NCBI GenBank assembly: GCA_019671005.1
Contig: CM033745.1
Coordinates: forward strand, 35,243,526-35,307,525
Reading direction: 5' to 3'
DNA: 64,000 nt
Origin: Hibiscus mutabilis
Lineage: Eukaryota; Streptophyta; Magnoliopsida; Malvales; Malvaceae
Below, in pieces: positions 31,247-43,367 of this stretch. Position 1 is the stretch's first letter; the number at the start of each line of letters is the position of its first letter. A program made the position numbers and the translations under genes. The notes under the pieces were generated by a model. That model saw only the letters and a list, made by a program, of their open reading frames with translations. It did no database searches and was not told the origin of the DNA.

Positions 31247-31920
31247 GGTGAAAGACTTTACGATAAGGCAAACCACTTGATCCAAGACCTTTATGCGATG
31301 CAAATGCAATGATGTATGAGAAAAAGAACAAAAAAAAGCGAAAAGAAAACAAGTCGAGACCCAGATAAAATTGATAAATATATAAATAAAATGACAAGAT
31401 TAAACGGAATAAACACACAAAACAACCCTATTTATCCCGTCTAAAACCTAAGGTTATCCGCATGGCTCTAACAGGGTGGGTTTCTATGTTCTCTACATGC
31501 AGTGTTGGTGCTAGGAGGTACCTGAATTGTCCTTGCTGTCCCCTACTAAGGGTAGCAAGGCCCCCGATCATCACCCATTATAGGCTCCTTTCAACCGGGT
31601 TCAATTCAGGGGGACCCATTCGCTTATGCCCATACGAAGGAACGATATCCTTACGAAAGCATAAGGTACTCGAGCCCCGAAGGTACTTGCTAGGCCCATA
31701 CGGGAGAACGATATCTCCACGAAAGCATTAGCGTTTTCCCCCCACTTTAAAAAAATGGGTTTATATGCCATATTTTAAATGCGTTAAAATAAACGCGCAA
31801 TTATAACCGAATATTAATTTAATAGTCACTTTAATCCGGAACTTCCAATATTAATAAAGCGGTAATTATTTTAAAAGCTTGACTCTCATTTGTTTTTTTT
31901 TTTCGAAAAAACAAAAAAAA
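31247..31920 (-). other. Tat 5' leader between PBS and ORF1
   Basis: Untranslated leader. The plus-strand bases 31640-31735 hold a direct repeat: 'cccatacgaaggaacgatatccttacgaaagcat' and 'cccatacgggagaacgatatctccacgaaagcat', a ~60-bp unit present twice. No coding potential is seen. The repeat might be part of a packaging structure, which is inference only. Confidence 0.6.
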
Positions 31921-31938
31921 TCCCCAACGGAGTCGCCA
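31921..31938 (-). other. Tat primer binding site (tRNA-Arg type)
   Basis: On the minus strand TGGCGACTCCGTTGGGGA starts two bases after the LTR end. It pairs with the 3' end of a tRNA-Arg ending in ...GGAGTCG-CCA (from memory of plant tRNA-Arg). The first ten bases are exact. Ogre elements typically use tRNA-Arg. Confidence 0.8.
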
Positions 31939-31940
31939 TC

Positions 31941-34761
31941 TGTAGCGATGTCTCTTTGTTTTCTTTATCGCTAAAATAAAAACGAGGGATTTTTGAAAAG
32001 GTGTTTTTGAAAGGTGTTTGTGACTCTTTTGGATATAAATTATTTATTCCGTGGGTTTTTTTTTAAAAAACCGTATTTTAAAAAAAATGGAGTCGCCACC
32101 GGCCACTTAGGTAGGCCGGACACCATAAAACCAGAGATTCAAAAAGATTGGGTTCGGGAGTCGGTTACGGATGGGGAAGGATTAGCACCCCCACACCGCC
32201 CAAAATTGGTACTTTAATAATTACCGCTTTATTAATATTGGATTTTTCGGATTAGAGTGTCGATTATTTAAAATTCGGTCATAATTGCGAATATATTTTA
32301 AGGATCCCGTTACCCGAGAATAAACGCCCAACCACTATCACTACGCTTGATACTGGCCCCGTTTATGCTCGGATAAAAGGACTCCGCATTAACAAGTTAT
32401 ATCTCGATATGTAATCTTAGTGGCAAAAACGTAAAACATGGCAAAATATTTAAATATAATAAATATTGACATACCAGAATACTAATTTAACATAAATGAT
32501 ATTCTAAACTAAAACATGTATATATACATATTATTCTAAATAATAGATAAAGACAACTATAATATGTCAAAATAATAAGGCGGGAATAAGTACATATAGG
32601 CGAACAAATATTCCAAAAAAGACATGCATACTGGTAATAAAACATATTTCAACATATACAGGTCCACATATCGTACAAAAAGGGTAAATACACTAACATG
32701 TAACCCTAAAAAAAACAAGGAAACACACACATATAAAATACAAAATACGCCATGTACGAATCAACTAAAACATAACATGCTTAATATGAATAACCGGATA
32801 AAAACGCATGACCATTATAATCTTAATACACATATAAGTAAACATAAAATACGAGTCATATACGAGGGACATAAAACAAAATAAAATAATAGAATACATC
32901 AACATATACGATTATAATACGATCATTAATATTTACAAAGAATACAGGACTGAAATGAAAGAAAAACAAAAGTCAGTGGCAGAAATTAAAGAGCAATAAT
33001 ATGTAATTTAGGGACGAAATTGCGAAACAAACAAAAACTAAAAGGACCATAATTGTAATTAGACCAAGGGGCAGACCCAAAGCGAAAAATTCAAAAACGC
33101 GGGATGGTTAAGGGCGTAATTTTACCATTCAGAAACTGATTCGGTGTAATTTAGGGACTAGATTGTAACCTTTTGAAAAATCAGGGGGACTGGAACTGTG
33201 ATTATACCATGCGGCAAGACAAAAATGAAAATATTGAAAATGCGGTGGGATTAAGTGTGTAATTTACCCATTTAGCAAAATAAAAACAACTATAAAAGCC
33301 CCCCTTTAAGGCCGAAACCAAATTTTTGGCCATTCGTTTCATTTCTTCAGTTTTAATATAGCTTAGGTTCTTCTTTTTCTCTCATTTGTTCTTGTAAAAC
33401 CCAGAATCTGGCGGCCGGCCGCCGTATTCTCCGCCGCCGGCCACCGCTAACCGGCGCCGACGAGCCTCCAAAATAGACCAAAACAACCCCCTTGTCGGCC
33501 TCAATACGAATCCTAGGTTGGATTCAGAGGATATACCTCTATTCGCCCTAGATCTAGGAAATACGAACCAAAAAAAAGAGTTTTAAACCTAAAATATAAC
33601 TACCAGGGGGGCCTTCCTCTCCCTTTAGTTCACGATCGGCTTGTAGAAGCGAAAGGCTTATCATCGAGGAAGGAAGACCCACAAACGACGCCGGTAAGAC
33701 TACTCTCCTCTTTTATTTCTGTTTTTTTTCGTATATGCATGTAAAGAAAACAAGAAAGAAAAAGAGACAAAAATTTACCACTGGATTGTCTTTTGATTAT
33801 CTTGGATGTTTACAACTTTCAGATTTTTTGTGTTACAAGATCTCTGTTCTCCTTTTTTTTGTTCTTACTCTCATTTTTTTTTCATCCCCCCGTTACAAAA
33901 GCCCCATTTCATATATATTATTGTCCCTGTTTGTTGCAAGTTGCATCTTCTTTTTCAGAAATGAACTGACACTTTGCTTGTTGTCTTGGGCATATTCTGA
34001 ACACGGGGACTGAATATCGGCGCGGTGGCGATATGGACGATCGCCCGGCGACAGGCGCGTTCTCGGCCGTTAGATCGGATCGATCTAACGGTCGAGATGG
34101 CTTGAAGAACGATCGGCCTGGATGAAGCCTCGATTTGATGAGACGCTTCAGATTTCGCCACGTGGAGCTCCGCAATCGAGGAGTCGAACGCGCGTGGATC
34201 TTACGCGCGCGTGGGATATTAAAGCGTCCCGCGCGTGGAGCACACGCCGCGTGGCACTCGAACGGTCCATACGTGTGGAACACGCTACCGCGAATATTTT
34301 TGACCTCTGGTTGCATCGTGGCCGTTGGATCAAGGCCCCTGATTACTGCACATTGTAATTAGATGAGATTCAGATTTGGGCCAACGGGCCTTGTAATTGA
34401 ATTTGTAATTGGGTGTAAATTTATTTGGGTTTAATATATTTAATTCTTTTCATTTGTCAGCCTAATAATAATAATAATATAATATAACAGTAATACATAT
34501 ACATACGAAAATGTATACTTATTATGCAATCATTAATTAATATAATATTCTAGTATACGTACGTATAATCATACATATAATTAACATAACATCTATATAT
34601 TAATCAAATATGCTCATACTCTAGATACATACGCGACATACATACACCCCTAATACGTATACATAGCTTATACATGCACACACCACCTTATATTAGTAAC
34701 ATTCATATAATAAATATACATGCAATATTAATATATTTACAAGTGAAAATGAGTGATTACA
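31941..34761 (-). repeat. Tat 5' LTR
   Basis: Plus-strand TGTAGCGATG ... TGATTACA, 2821 bp. It is almost identical to 16860-19656 over long stretches. Compared with that copy it has an extra 32 bases near 32544-32575, a longer CGCGCGTGG-rich segment around 34225-34260, and a disrupted second hairpin near 34318-34345. The GGAGTCGCCA decamer is at 32089-32098 and the antisense TATAAAAG at 33291-33298. It is followed by GGATG (34762-34766). Confidence 0.93.
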
Positions 34762-35896
34762 GGATGACATGTTGGGCTTGCTAAGGATCTCTATGTTTAA
34801 GCCTAAAGAATGTCTTGAACTATCTTGCCCACAACATGCTCGGCAGAGCTTACCAAGATGTCTCTAAACTATCTCTACCAAGAAACCTGATAGGAAGAAT
34901 GATATGGTAATACCTCTCAGCGTAAACCCTAACATACAATTATCCTTTAAGTTCTACTCTTCTTAGCCGTTGAAACTCTATCCTTATCTCTAAGGTGTGT
35001 TAGGGTTTTGCCTCTCAGCATCAAACCCCATTGTCCACGTGGATCTAAGCCCAACACTCTCAAATATTAAGCTATCAAACACCTAAGCAAAGGCTAGCTC
35101 TCGAAAGCTTAAGGCATAAAAGAACAATGGACAAAGAATGCAAGGAACAAGAAAAGCAATGAAACATTCATTCAAACTTTAAACATAAAAACCAAAACAA
35201 GCCCAAGACACTTAAAATTAGTTCATGGCTGGTAAATATCATCCACAATCATTCATTTAAAACAACCCATCCAAACAATAGGAAATGAGACAACAAAAGC
35301 AACTAAAGGAAGGGAGAAACTCCAAAGCCGCCTCGGACTGCCGTGAACCACTCTAAGCTTACTGCTTCGCTCAAAGGCCAGCAAGAACACCCCTTGGAGC
35401 TTCAACAATGGAGGACACCACGATGGAGAAGATAAAGAAAGGCAACCGCCTTTTTCTCTCTTTCTTTGCTCACCAAGTGCCTTTTTCGGCTCCCTTTAAT
35501 GTGGGCGTCCTTTTCTGTACATAGTGGAGCCTCCTAGGGTTTTGCGCCCTTAATTCCAAGGGAATATTCCATTCACATGTGGGCTTACAGCTGGCTGATA
35601 GGTTCACGCGTGGGGCTACGAAATATCTTCAGTTCTTTATCCGCTAGCGTGCCTAGAAATGCTATGGCATTTTCTCCGCGTTGCTCATCTTTTCCCTGCA
35701 CATCACCACACCAACCAAAACCTTCCCAAGCAGCACCATTTTTACAAATAAACCAAGAAAACAAAACCAACAACACCAAATGCAATTACATGAACTAAAT
35801 GCATCTATATGCCATGAAATGAGATGAATTGAGCTTGATTTCATACAATAAATTAAGTAAAAAAACATGAAATATTAACCTTTTGCAAGGTTAACA
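34762..35896 (-). repeat. Athila-3 3' LTR, proximal part
   Basis: The rest of the LTR split by Tat; GGATG at its left edge is the target duplication. On the minus strand it starts TGTTAACCTTGCAAAAGG after a polypurine tract and matches Athila-1 LTR 3471 to about 4610, including the phrases around the 'agggttttgcctctcagc' block. With the distal part it totals about 1.4 kb. The TATA position reads 'actatgtacag', so the promoter is probably dead. Confidence 0.9.
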
Positions 35897-36891
35897 CACC
35901 CCCTAACTTAAGCTATTGCTTGTCCTCAAGCAATGAACAGAAACAAATAGAAAATTGCTACAAGATTAAATCAGCTCAAGACCGGGCTATGGCAAAATTT
36001 CAGTCCTCAAAAAATAAATGCTTCAACATGCTAGGCAATTTTGAGATTTTAAGAACTTCTCCTTAGGTCGAGACCCTTCGAGTGTGTGTGTATGTGACTA
36101 CATCCTCCTTACGCTTAACAAATCTAAAATATCTTTGGTTAGGTTCTCAAGTTTGCCCTAGCTTTTCTTAATTAATTTAAGCACAAGATATTCCCATATT
36201 TAGCTTCTTCTTTTTTATGTATTACTACAAGGGGAGTCAGCTCATCAAAAACTACATTCATAGACTTGAAAATAAAGTGGAACAAACACCCCATTCCCTA
36301 GCCTATTGAGCAGTCATCCCGTGACTACTTTCATTCACTCATATGCTATTGCTACCATTTATTAAAGGGGGTTTTCCAGGCAATGCAACACATAGAGTAG
36401 TGTCCCTCTTCAGTTATTTCAAAGCATTTATTCGAGATTCAACACAAACAAAAAGGGAGCTAATTAATCCTTTATGCTTTCATTTATAATTCAAGTTCAT
36501 TTTGCATATTTAAACTAAAGCATACGAGAGTTCTTTCACCAAAAATCATCTAACAATTTTAAACATAGAGAGCATGTCATCATGTAACACTCACATCATG
36601 AAGTATCAAAACCTAAAAGTAGTTCTACGAATCTCAAGAGTCACGTGTATTCAATCAATTTACAGCCATAAGATTCAAATACTCATCATCGGACATCATC
36701 AACTTATTCATAAAACTGTCTTTAAACTAGAATAATGCTATAGCAAAATTTTGTTTATCACCAAATGCTAATGCAGATGATTAACTATGAACAACATCAC
36801 CCGAACTTGAAGGATATAGTTTCCTCAATGCATGAAAATTAACTAAAACTAAACTAAATACAAAAGCAAATGCATGTTACCTCCTACAAAT
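35897..36891 (-). other. Athila-3 PPT and 3' untranslated region
   Basis: On the minus strand AGTTAGGGGGT (35899-35909) forms the polypurine tract, preceded by GCTTGAGGACAAGCAATAG, the same arrangement as at 63390-63433 in Athila-1. The remaining ~950 bases are AT-rich, non-coding and colinear with 62640-63390. I see no gene. Confidence 0.8.
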
Positions 36892-38430
36892 TTATTTCGG
36901 TGTTATGGGTTTGACTCCTTGGTGCTTGATTTTTTTCTTCTTCTTTTGGGATGTGATGGGCTCATCGGTCACGTCTTGCTGGGTTGGTTGGTCAGCTAGT
37001 TCCTCCTGGGCTGACTGGTTCTCATCATCATTATATTCGTTGGGGGTACTCCATACACGACCCACCATGCATTTGAGATAAATCTTCGTCTTTTCTATAG
37101 CATCAAGAATTGGGGCAGGTGTAGGTGTAGGAGAGTTGTCAGGCATCTCCTTTTTCGCACTATCAATATTGACAGGGTCATCGAGAGGAGTTTCCGATGG
37201 TGGTGGGGTATGCATGGGAGCTTTTCCTTTCTTTTGCCTCTCTGTTTGAGGGCTTTGTCTGATGGTTGCAGTAAGTGTTTTTTGCTGAGCTGATGTTGGA
37301 TTTGGCGAAGGGTCGCGGCTGGGAACATGTGGTGGTCTTGGAGTAGAAGTTGTTGGCGGAGCTGGTTTGTCCTTCTAGGTATAAGCAAAGCATCAGGGAA
37401 GGGTGAGAAGTCTATATCAACGTGCATGAGCATCTCCTTGAAATAAGAATTAATAGCTGCATCCCTTTCTTTGACAAACTTGAAATAAGTTGTCAAGTTG
37501 CCCTTCATCTCAGCCATCTCCTCTTGCATGCACTTAGTATAGGCGACTAGGGTTGTGATTCTTGCTGCAACAATTTTTTTTGCTCCACCTTCTAAGGTTT
37601 CCGCTGGAGCATCTTCATCAAATCCCCTCAGCCCATGGATTTGGTTTAGGGTTATTGCACTGTTCCTTTTCTCTGTTTCATCCTCCACTGGATCCTCAAA
37701 AACTTTTTTTTTATGAAAAAATGTCGTGATAAGATTATGAAAGATGAGAGGGTTGGTCTTTTGCTTCAACTAGGAGTAGACTTCATTGACAAAAAGTTTG
37801 CCTACATCTATTGGTCGGCCGTTGAGGATGGAGTGTAGCAACAACAACCTAGTGATGTGTACTATAGCGGTATGGGAAGTGGGCATTAAACACGTCCATA
37901 GGAAGTGACTCCACACTTTAGCCTCAGACTTGAGGCAGCCTCTTTCAACGGCTCTGCTCGCCGGATCTAATTTTGTGTTGCTGAAGCATAGATCTTCCAA
38001 GACCTCCTTATGTGTTTGAGCATCGGCGACATCTAAAAAGGAAATATGTTGGTCCATTATGTTTCGTAGCCCAAAGAATTTGTTGATGGAAACGGCTATG
38101 AACTTGATTTGGTCCCCTTGTACATAAATGGCTGCCTGGGTAGGGCTTGTCAGATGGGCATAAAATTCACAAAATAGGGACACTGAGATATCACCTGGGT
38201 GTTTACAAATATCCCCCAGTCATGCTTGGCAGTGATATCCAGAACTTCTTTGTCAAAGTCTTCTTCCCCTTCCAAGGGATCCTTCAAGCCTTGCTCTGGG
38301 AAAACCTTACGGCCCTTTATCTATTGGAATTGTTCTTTTTCATCGTCGTCAAAGAATTTTCAGATTTCAACAGTGGGTGGAGCTGGCGAACCACTGGAAG
38401 AACCAGTAACATTCTTTCATCGCACCATGA
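36892..38430 (-). pseudogene. Athila-3 post-pol ORF (plant mobile-element protein in the env position)
   Basis: Readable on the minus strand from about 38430 (a frame-broken N-terminus) through 38183-37770 (HLTSPTQAAIYVQGDQIKFIAVSINKFFGL...), then after one stop 37769-37095 (GLRGFDEDAPAETLEGGAKKI...). It ends at 37215-36892 with a tail (GRVWSTPNE, then KKKKKIKHQG). Athila-1 has the same protein at 61027-62632. The core resembles the family annotated as putative plant transposon protein. It sits where an env gene would lie, but I see no signal peptide and no membrane segment. Function unknown. Confidence 0.78.
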
Positions 38431-39029
38431 TTTTGAAGTAAGGGAGGGATTTCTAGAGCGATAGAGGTTTTAGAAAAGTTTCGAATAGGTTTGGGAAAGA
38501 AGATAAGGAAGTTGGGGTTTAAGAAAATAATAGGAAGAAGATGAAGTGATGGGAAGTTTAAGTGTAGAGTGACTGCTACAGGTAATGAGAGAGAGAAAGG
38601 TGATGGTAGCGATTTTTGATTTGTGGGGAAGAGAGAAGATGGGTCAAGCTTTTAATGAAAAGTAAAAACGAGGAGAGAGGGTCTGGAAAGAATATGATGA
38701 GCTAGGGTTTTGGAATTGAAAAGGAATAAAACTCCTTCCCTTTTTGTATCGCCCCCAAATCATAGGAAATATTTTGGCTTTATATCTTCCCTTAAGTGGA
38801 AAAGGACAAAAGCAAGCCTTAATGCGAAAGCTGCACAAGCCTTAGGAGAAACCCTAGCATGCCACCTACAACCATGGGGGCAAAACTAACAAAACATATT
38901 AAAGAAAACACAAAGGCATGAAACAAAATAAAAGACTAAGGAACAAAGAGTTAAAAACAATAATAAATTTATTTATGAACATTAAAAATAGAAAATGCTA
39001 TACCAAAATAAAAAAGAAGGGTGCTAACT
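38431..39029 (-). other. Athila-3 spacer between post-pol ORF and integrase
   Basis: No gene seen. It is purine-rich on the plus strand near the ORF start (38440-38660) and corresponds to 60443-61020 of Athila-1, including the 'ccatg.tgtaggtggcatgctagggttt' phrase (38850-38880 here, about 60610-60640 there). It may serve as a promoter or leader for the post-pol ORF, which is inference. Confidence 0.55.
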
Positions 39030-40290
39030 CTTATGGATCATTGAGAAGCATGGAGGATTTTCCTCGCATGATCTGAGCTCCATTGTAGATCTTCAATCTC
39101 TGACCATTTACCTTGAACATGGTGTCATTATCCAATTTTTTAATATCCACAGCACCATGAGGGTAGACCTTGTGCACGATAAAAGGGTCGGACCATCGTG
39201 ATTTCAGCTTTCTTGGGAAGAGCTTAAGACGAGAGTTGTAGAGAAGGACTTGTTAACCTTTCGAGAAATGTCGTGGCAAAATGTGTTTGTCATGCCACTT
39301 CTTAGTCTTCTCCTTATAGAGGCGCGCATTCTCGTAAGCTTGGGATCTAAATTCCTCTATCTCATTCAACTCCAAAAGCCTTTTTTCTCCAGCTAGCTGA
39401 GCATCCATATTTAGCTTTTTGATTGCCCAACATGCCTTATGTTCGAGTTCAACGAGAATGTGACAAGCCTTACCATAGACCAGCTTGACTGGAGACAACC
39501 CCAAGGGTGTCTTGAAGGCTGATTGATAAGCCTACTATGCTTCATCGAGTCTTGGAGACCAATCCTTCCTCTTGGGGTTAACCATTTTTTTAAAATTTTC
39601 TTAATTTCTCGATTCGAGATTTCAACTTGGCCATTGGTCTGAGGATGGTATGTCGTAGCAATTTTATGCCGCACTCCATACCTCTATAATGCTTTAGCAA
39701 TGAGACTATTGTCAATGTGGGTTCCAAATCTTGTGAAGATTTCTTGTGGGGGAACTTCAAGACAATCTTGGAGTCATTCTTTGGTGTGCCTATTTCTTTG
39801 ACCCATTTCGACACATAATCAACGGCTAATAGGATGTAGAGATCTCTGAAAGATGACGGGAAGGGTCACATGAAATCTATCCCCTATACATCAAAGAGTT
39901 CCACCTCCAGAATGCATTACAATGGCATTTCATGCCCTCGAGAAATGTTCCCCATCCTTTGGCATCTATCGCATGCCTTGTCAAATTCATGTGCATCTTT
40001 GAAAAGTGTGGGCCAATAGAATCCTGATTGTAGGACCTTTGTAGCAGTCCTAGTTCCTACAAAATGGCCTCCACATAAAGACAAATGGCAATGAAATAAA
40101 ATCTCCTTTTGCTCCTCTTCGGGGACACATTGCTTGAACAAATAGGGCTCGTCCCAAAAGTAGAATTGCACGTCATGCCTGAACTTCTTTTTACCCTGGC
40201 TATTCAAATCAGGAAGAAAAATACTACTAACAAGAAAGTTAACAATACCAACATACCATGGAATTGTTGTATCATATAATATTCTCATAA
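39030..40290 (-). pseudogene. Athila-3 integrase
   Basis: The N-domain at 40288-39917 has CHLSLCGGHFVGTRTATKVLQSGFYWPTLFKDAHEFDKACDRCQ (an HHCC-type domain). The core is broken: MSKWVKEIGTPKNDSKIV (39814 on), then HPQTNGQVEISNREIKKIL (39640 on) with the catalytic Glu. The C-terminal part (39504-39253, MGLSPVKLVYGKACHILVELEHKACWAIKKLN) continues after a TAA to YNSRLKLFPRKLKSRWSDPFIVHKVYPHGAVDI, ending near 39030. There are at least three frameshifts. It is the same protein as Athila-1 59415-60442. Confidence 0.84.
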
Positions 40291-41716
40291 GGGAATTCTT
40301 CCTTAGTCTCTAATTTCACTTTGTTTTCAGCCTTATTTTCTACCCTAGAAAGATGGTCAACAACTTGATTCTCACAACCCTTTCTATCCTTAACTTCCAA
40401 GTCAAACTCTTACAAAAGTAGTATCCACCTAATAAGTCTAGGTTTAGCATCCTTTTTAGTCACTAAGTACTTTATAGCATAATGATCGGTGTGTACAATG
40501 ACCTTAGTGCCTATCAAGTATGCCCTAAATTTATCAAAGGCAAACATAATGGCCAGTAGTTCTTTTTCAAGGGTTGTGTAATTTATTTGTGCATCGTTCA
40601 AGGTGCGGCTAGCATAATAAATAACATGGAAAAGTTTACCTCGACATTGTCCAAGTGTTGCCCCTATTGTGTAGTCACTTGCGTCACACATCAACTCAAA
40701 TGGTGAGGTCCAATCTAGGGGAACAACTTTGGGTGCTGAGATGAGCTTCTTCTTGAGTTCCTTAAAAACACTATAGCATTCTGTATCAAAGATGAAGGGC
40801 TGATTTTGATAAAGCAAATTACATAATGGTTTGGAGATTTTGGAGAAGTTCTTAATGAAGCTCCTATAGAAGCCATCATGCCCCAAGAAACTCTGAATCC
40901 CCTTTACTGTGGTAGGTGGTGGGAGTTTCTCGACTACTTCAACCTTGGGCTTGTCCACTTCTGTCCCTTGTTAAGAGATTTTGTGGCCTAGACCAGTCCC
41001 TTCAATCACCATAAAATGACATTCTTCCCAATTGAGCACTAGGTTTGCTTCTTCGCATCTCTTGAGTACCCTGGCCAAGTTGCCCAAACATGATTCGAAA
41101 GTGTCTCCAGAGACTGAAAAATCATCCATGAATATCTCCAAAAATTCTTCAACCATGTCTGAAAAGATGGCCAACATGGACCTTTGAAAAGTAGCTGGAG
41201 CATTGCAAAGCCCAAATGGCACCCGTCGAAATGCGTAAGTACCATAAGGGCAACTGAAAGTGGTCTTCACTTGATACTCCGGTGCTATAGCAATCTGATT
41301 GTACCCTGAATATCCGTCAAGGAAATAGTAGAAGGATTTTCCTGCCAATCAATCTAGCATCTGATCAATGAATAGGAGGGGAAAGTGATCCTTCTTGGTG
41401 TCATTATTGAGCTTTTAATAGTCTATGCAAATTCTTCACCCCGTGACAGTCCTTATTGGTAACATTTCATTAACCTCATTGCTTACAACACTCATGCCTC
41501 TCTTCTTCGGTACACATTGAACTAGACTGGCCTAAGTACTATTGGATATTGGGTAGATAACTCTAGCTCGAGTCATTTGATTATCTCTTTCATCACTACC
41601 TTCTTCATGACTGGATCGAGCCTTCGTTGGGGTTTAACAGAATTGCTGTGAAAATCATCAAGCAAAATTTTTTGCATACAAATAGTAGGGCTTATACCCT
41701 TCAAATCAGCCATAGT
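40291..41716 (-). pseudogene. Athila-3 reverse transcriptase and RNase H
   Basis: The RT entry GISPTICMQKI with QRRLDPVMKKVVMKEIIK lies near 41700-41590 in a broken frame. 41348-40971 is open with FLDGYSGYNQIAIAPEYQVKTTFSCPYGTYAFRRVPFGLCNAPATFQRSM and the catalytic IFMDDFSV (near 41125). The frame 40958-40410 has VVEKLPPPTTVKGIQSFLGHDGFYRSFIKNF and RNase H (LMCDASDYTIGATLGQ, TLEKELLAIMFAF, VHTDHYAIKYL). FMDD is the usual Athila form of the RT active site. Stops occur at about 40965 and in the N-terminal part. Confidence 0.85.
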
Positions 41717-43196
41717 CTACCCTAGAGCCTTCTTATGTTGAGAAAGCATATTTATCAAGCTACATTCTTGCTTAGGGGTTAGACTAGAAGAGATTATCAC
41801 AGGCAACGTCTCATTACTACCCAAATAAGCATATTTAAGGTATGAACGTAATGGCTTCAATTCTAACATGGTTGCATACTCAAGTGAGGGTTTAGAAGGG
41901 ACAAATTCAGCAAAATCTAAAGGTTCAACATACGTACCTGGTCTAGCAACGATCAAGATGGACTGTTGCACCTCTACTGGGAATTTGTCAAGCTTTTCAT
42001 TGTCCTCCTCTTTGAGTTTCTCATAGTCTTTAATTTCCACAAAATTACTGCAGCATAATTCTGTAGCTTTCTCTTTTGTCATCGCATTTAAGTGCTGACA
42101 CTTTTCATGTTCATCCACATATTTGAGGGTGTTGAAGACATTTATGGTTACCATTTGGTCAGCCACTCTCATGGTGAACTCACCTTTTTCACATTCGATT
42201 AAAATTAGACTGGTAGCTAAGAAAGGTCATCCCAAGATAATGGGTGCTTTGTCATCTACTTCACAATCAAGGATAAGGAAGTCAGTTGGGAAAACAAATT
42301 TGCCCACCTTAACCATAACGTCTTTTATCTTTCCTTTCAGTCAGACACATGATCTATCTAGTAGTTGCAAAATCATTGTGGTGGGTCTTGCATCTCCCAT
42401 TCTAAGCTTTATAAAGACTGACTTGGGCATCAGATTGACACTAGACCCAAGGTCGCATAGAGCTTTCCCCACGTACTTCTCTCTTATGGAACATGGAATG
42501 ACAAAGCTGCCTGGATCACTCTTTTTTGGTGGCAAATTTCTTAACACCGAATAGCATTCTTTTACTGTAGCAAAAGTCTCATACTTCTCAACTTTTCTTT
42601 TCTTGGTGACAATATCCTTGAAAAACTTAGCATATGTAGGCATTTGGTCAATGGCCTCCAGAAATGGGACATTGATATGCAGCTGGTCAAGAATATCTAC
42701 AATTTTTTTTGAATTGAAGGTCATCATTTTGCTTCTTCAACCGTTGAGGGAAGGGTGGTGAGGGTCTGACTTCTTCCTCTACTGGTGGGGATATTTCTTT
42801 TTCTATAGCAATGTTCGGTTCTCCATCAGCAAGTTCATTTGTCGAGCCATCATTCTCTTTCCCTTCTTGAGTTGACTCTCCTTGCAAAGTTTATTCCTTA
42901 GCTACAAATTTAGGGTTGCGGCCTTCCACTTTCTTTCCCCCAAACGTATCTTCTTTTTTAAGTTTGGTGCCACTCCTAAAAATGAGTGCACTACACTACT
43001 CCTTGCCATGATTTTTAGTGACTTCAGTATCACTAGGCAAACTACCTTGAGGCTGAACATGTAGAGCTTGTGTAATCTGTCCCACTTGGGTTTCCAAAGC
43101 CTTTAAAGAAGAGCTATGGATTTGAAGTAATGCACCTTGGCTTTTTACAGATGATGCATGGTCTTGGAATAAAGCCTTTGTGGTTAACATAAAATA
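41717..43196 (-). pseudogene. Athila-3 gag C-terminus, protease and linker; truncated at 43196
   Basis: On the minus strand, 43196-42890 is gag from KALFQDHASSVKSQGALLQ through QVGQITQALHVQPQGSLP to the HGKE segment. It is truncated upstream at a junction with Tekay-A LTR sequence. 42887-42690 is a charged linker. 42727-42341 is protease with the ALCDLGSSVNLMP motif, and the PVDFLILDCEVDDKAPIILG-type strand is readable near 42300-42230 in another frame. 42172-41717 is the linker (VTINVFNTLKYVDEHE..., DFAEFVPSKPSLEYATMLELKPL). It is the best uninterrupted guide for rejoining Athila-1 across its insertion. Confidence 0.83.
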
Positions 43197-43367
43197 CATG
43201 GTGATATGTGTAACCTTGGACACATATGGACTTTGGATACAATTGGCATGCCATAGGGTTATTTGAGCTCACTATGTAAGGGATTGGACTACAGTTCGAG
43301 CTACAACCTATATGTGGGGAGAAAAAGTTGGATTGTGTAAGGGACTCGAGCAACGGCTCAAGGCTAA
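43197..43367 (+). repeat. Tekay-A 3' LTR, middle fragment left of Tekay-B
   Basis: It starts abruptly at CATGGTGATATGTGTAACC, matching 9141-9314 and 11200-11366, and ends at AAGGCTAA where Tekay-B begins. The first ~1.4 kb of this LTR, the end of Tekay-A integrase and the 5' part of Athila-3 are all missing at this one junction, so one deletion removed them together (inference). Confidence 0.82.

Larger units (their letters stand above)
16860..34761 (-). mobile_element. Ogre/Tat-lineage LTR retrotransposon, 17.9 kb, with perfect target duplication
   Basis: Two LTRs of 2797 and 2821 bp flank 12.3 kb of internal sequence. The element is flanked by GGATG at 16855-16859 and 34762-34766. On the minus strand the order is LTR, tRNA-Arg-type PBS, extra ORF1, gag, protease, presumed intron, RT, RNase H, integrase, a long 3' region with tandem repeats, PPT and LTR. 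ORF1 before gag, the intron and the 3' tandem repeats are known marks of the Ogre branch of Tat. The LTRs are identical over long stretches, and no other element has inserted into it, so it is recent. Stops and frameshifts are already present in ORF1, gag, protease, RT and integrase, so it probably moved with proteins supplied by another copy (inference). Confidence 0.93.
16594..43196 (-). mobile_element. Athila-3: minus-strand Athila inserted in Tekay-A integrase, 5'-truncated, carrying Tat
   Basis: On the minus strand the order is truncated gag (43196 down), protease, linker, RT, RNase H, integrase, post-pol ORF, untranslated region, PPT and 3' LTR (35896 to 34762, then 16859 to 16594). The 17.9 kb Tat element splits the 3' LTR. 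The 5' LTR, PBS and N-terminal gag are gone: at about 43196 gag sequence is joined directly to the middle of a Tekay-A LTR. Its LTR and proteins are of the same subfamily as Athila-1. All frames are broken. Confidence 0.88.
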
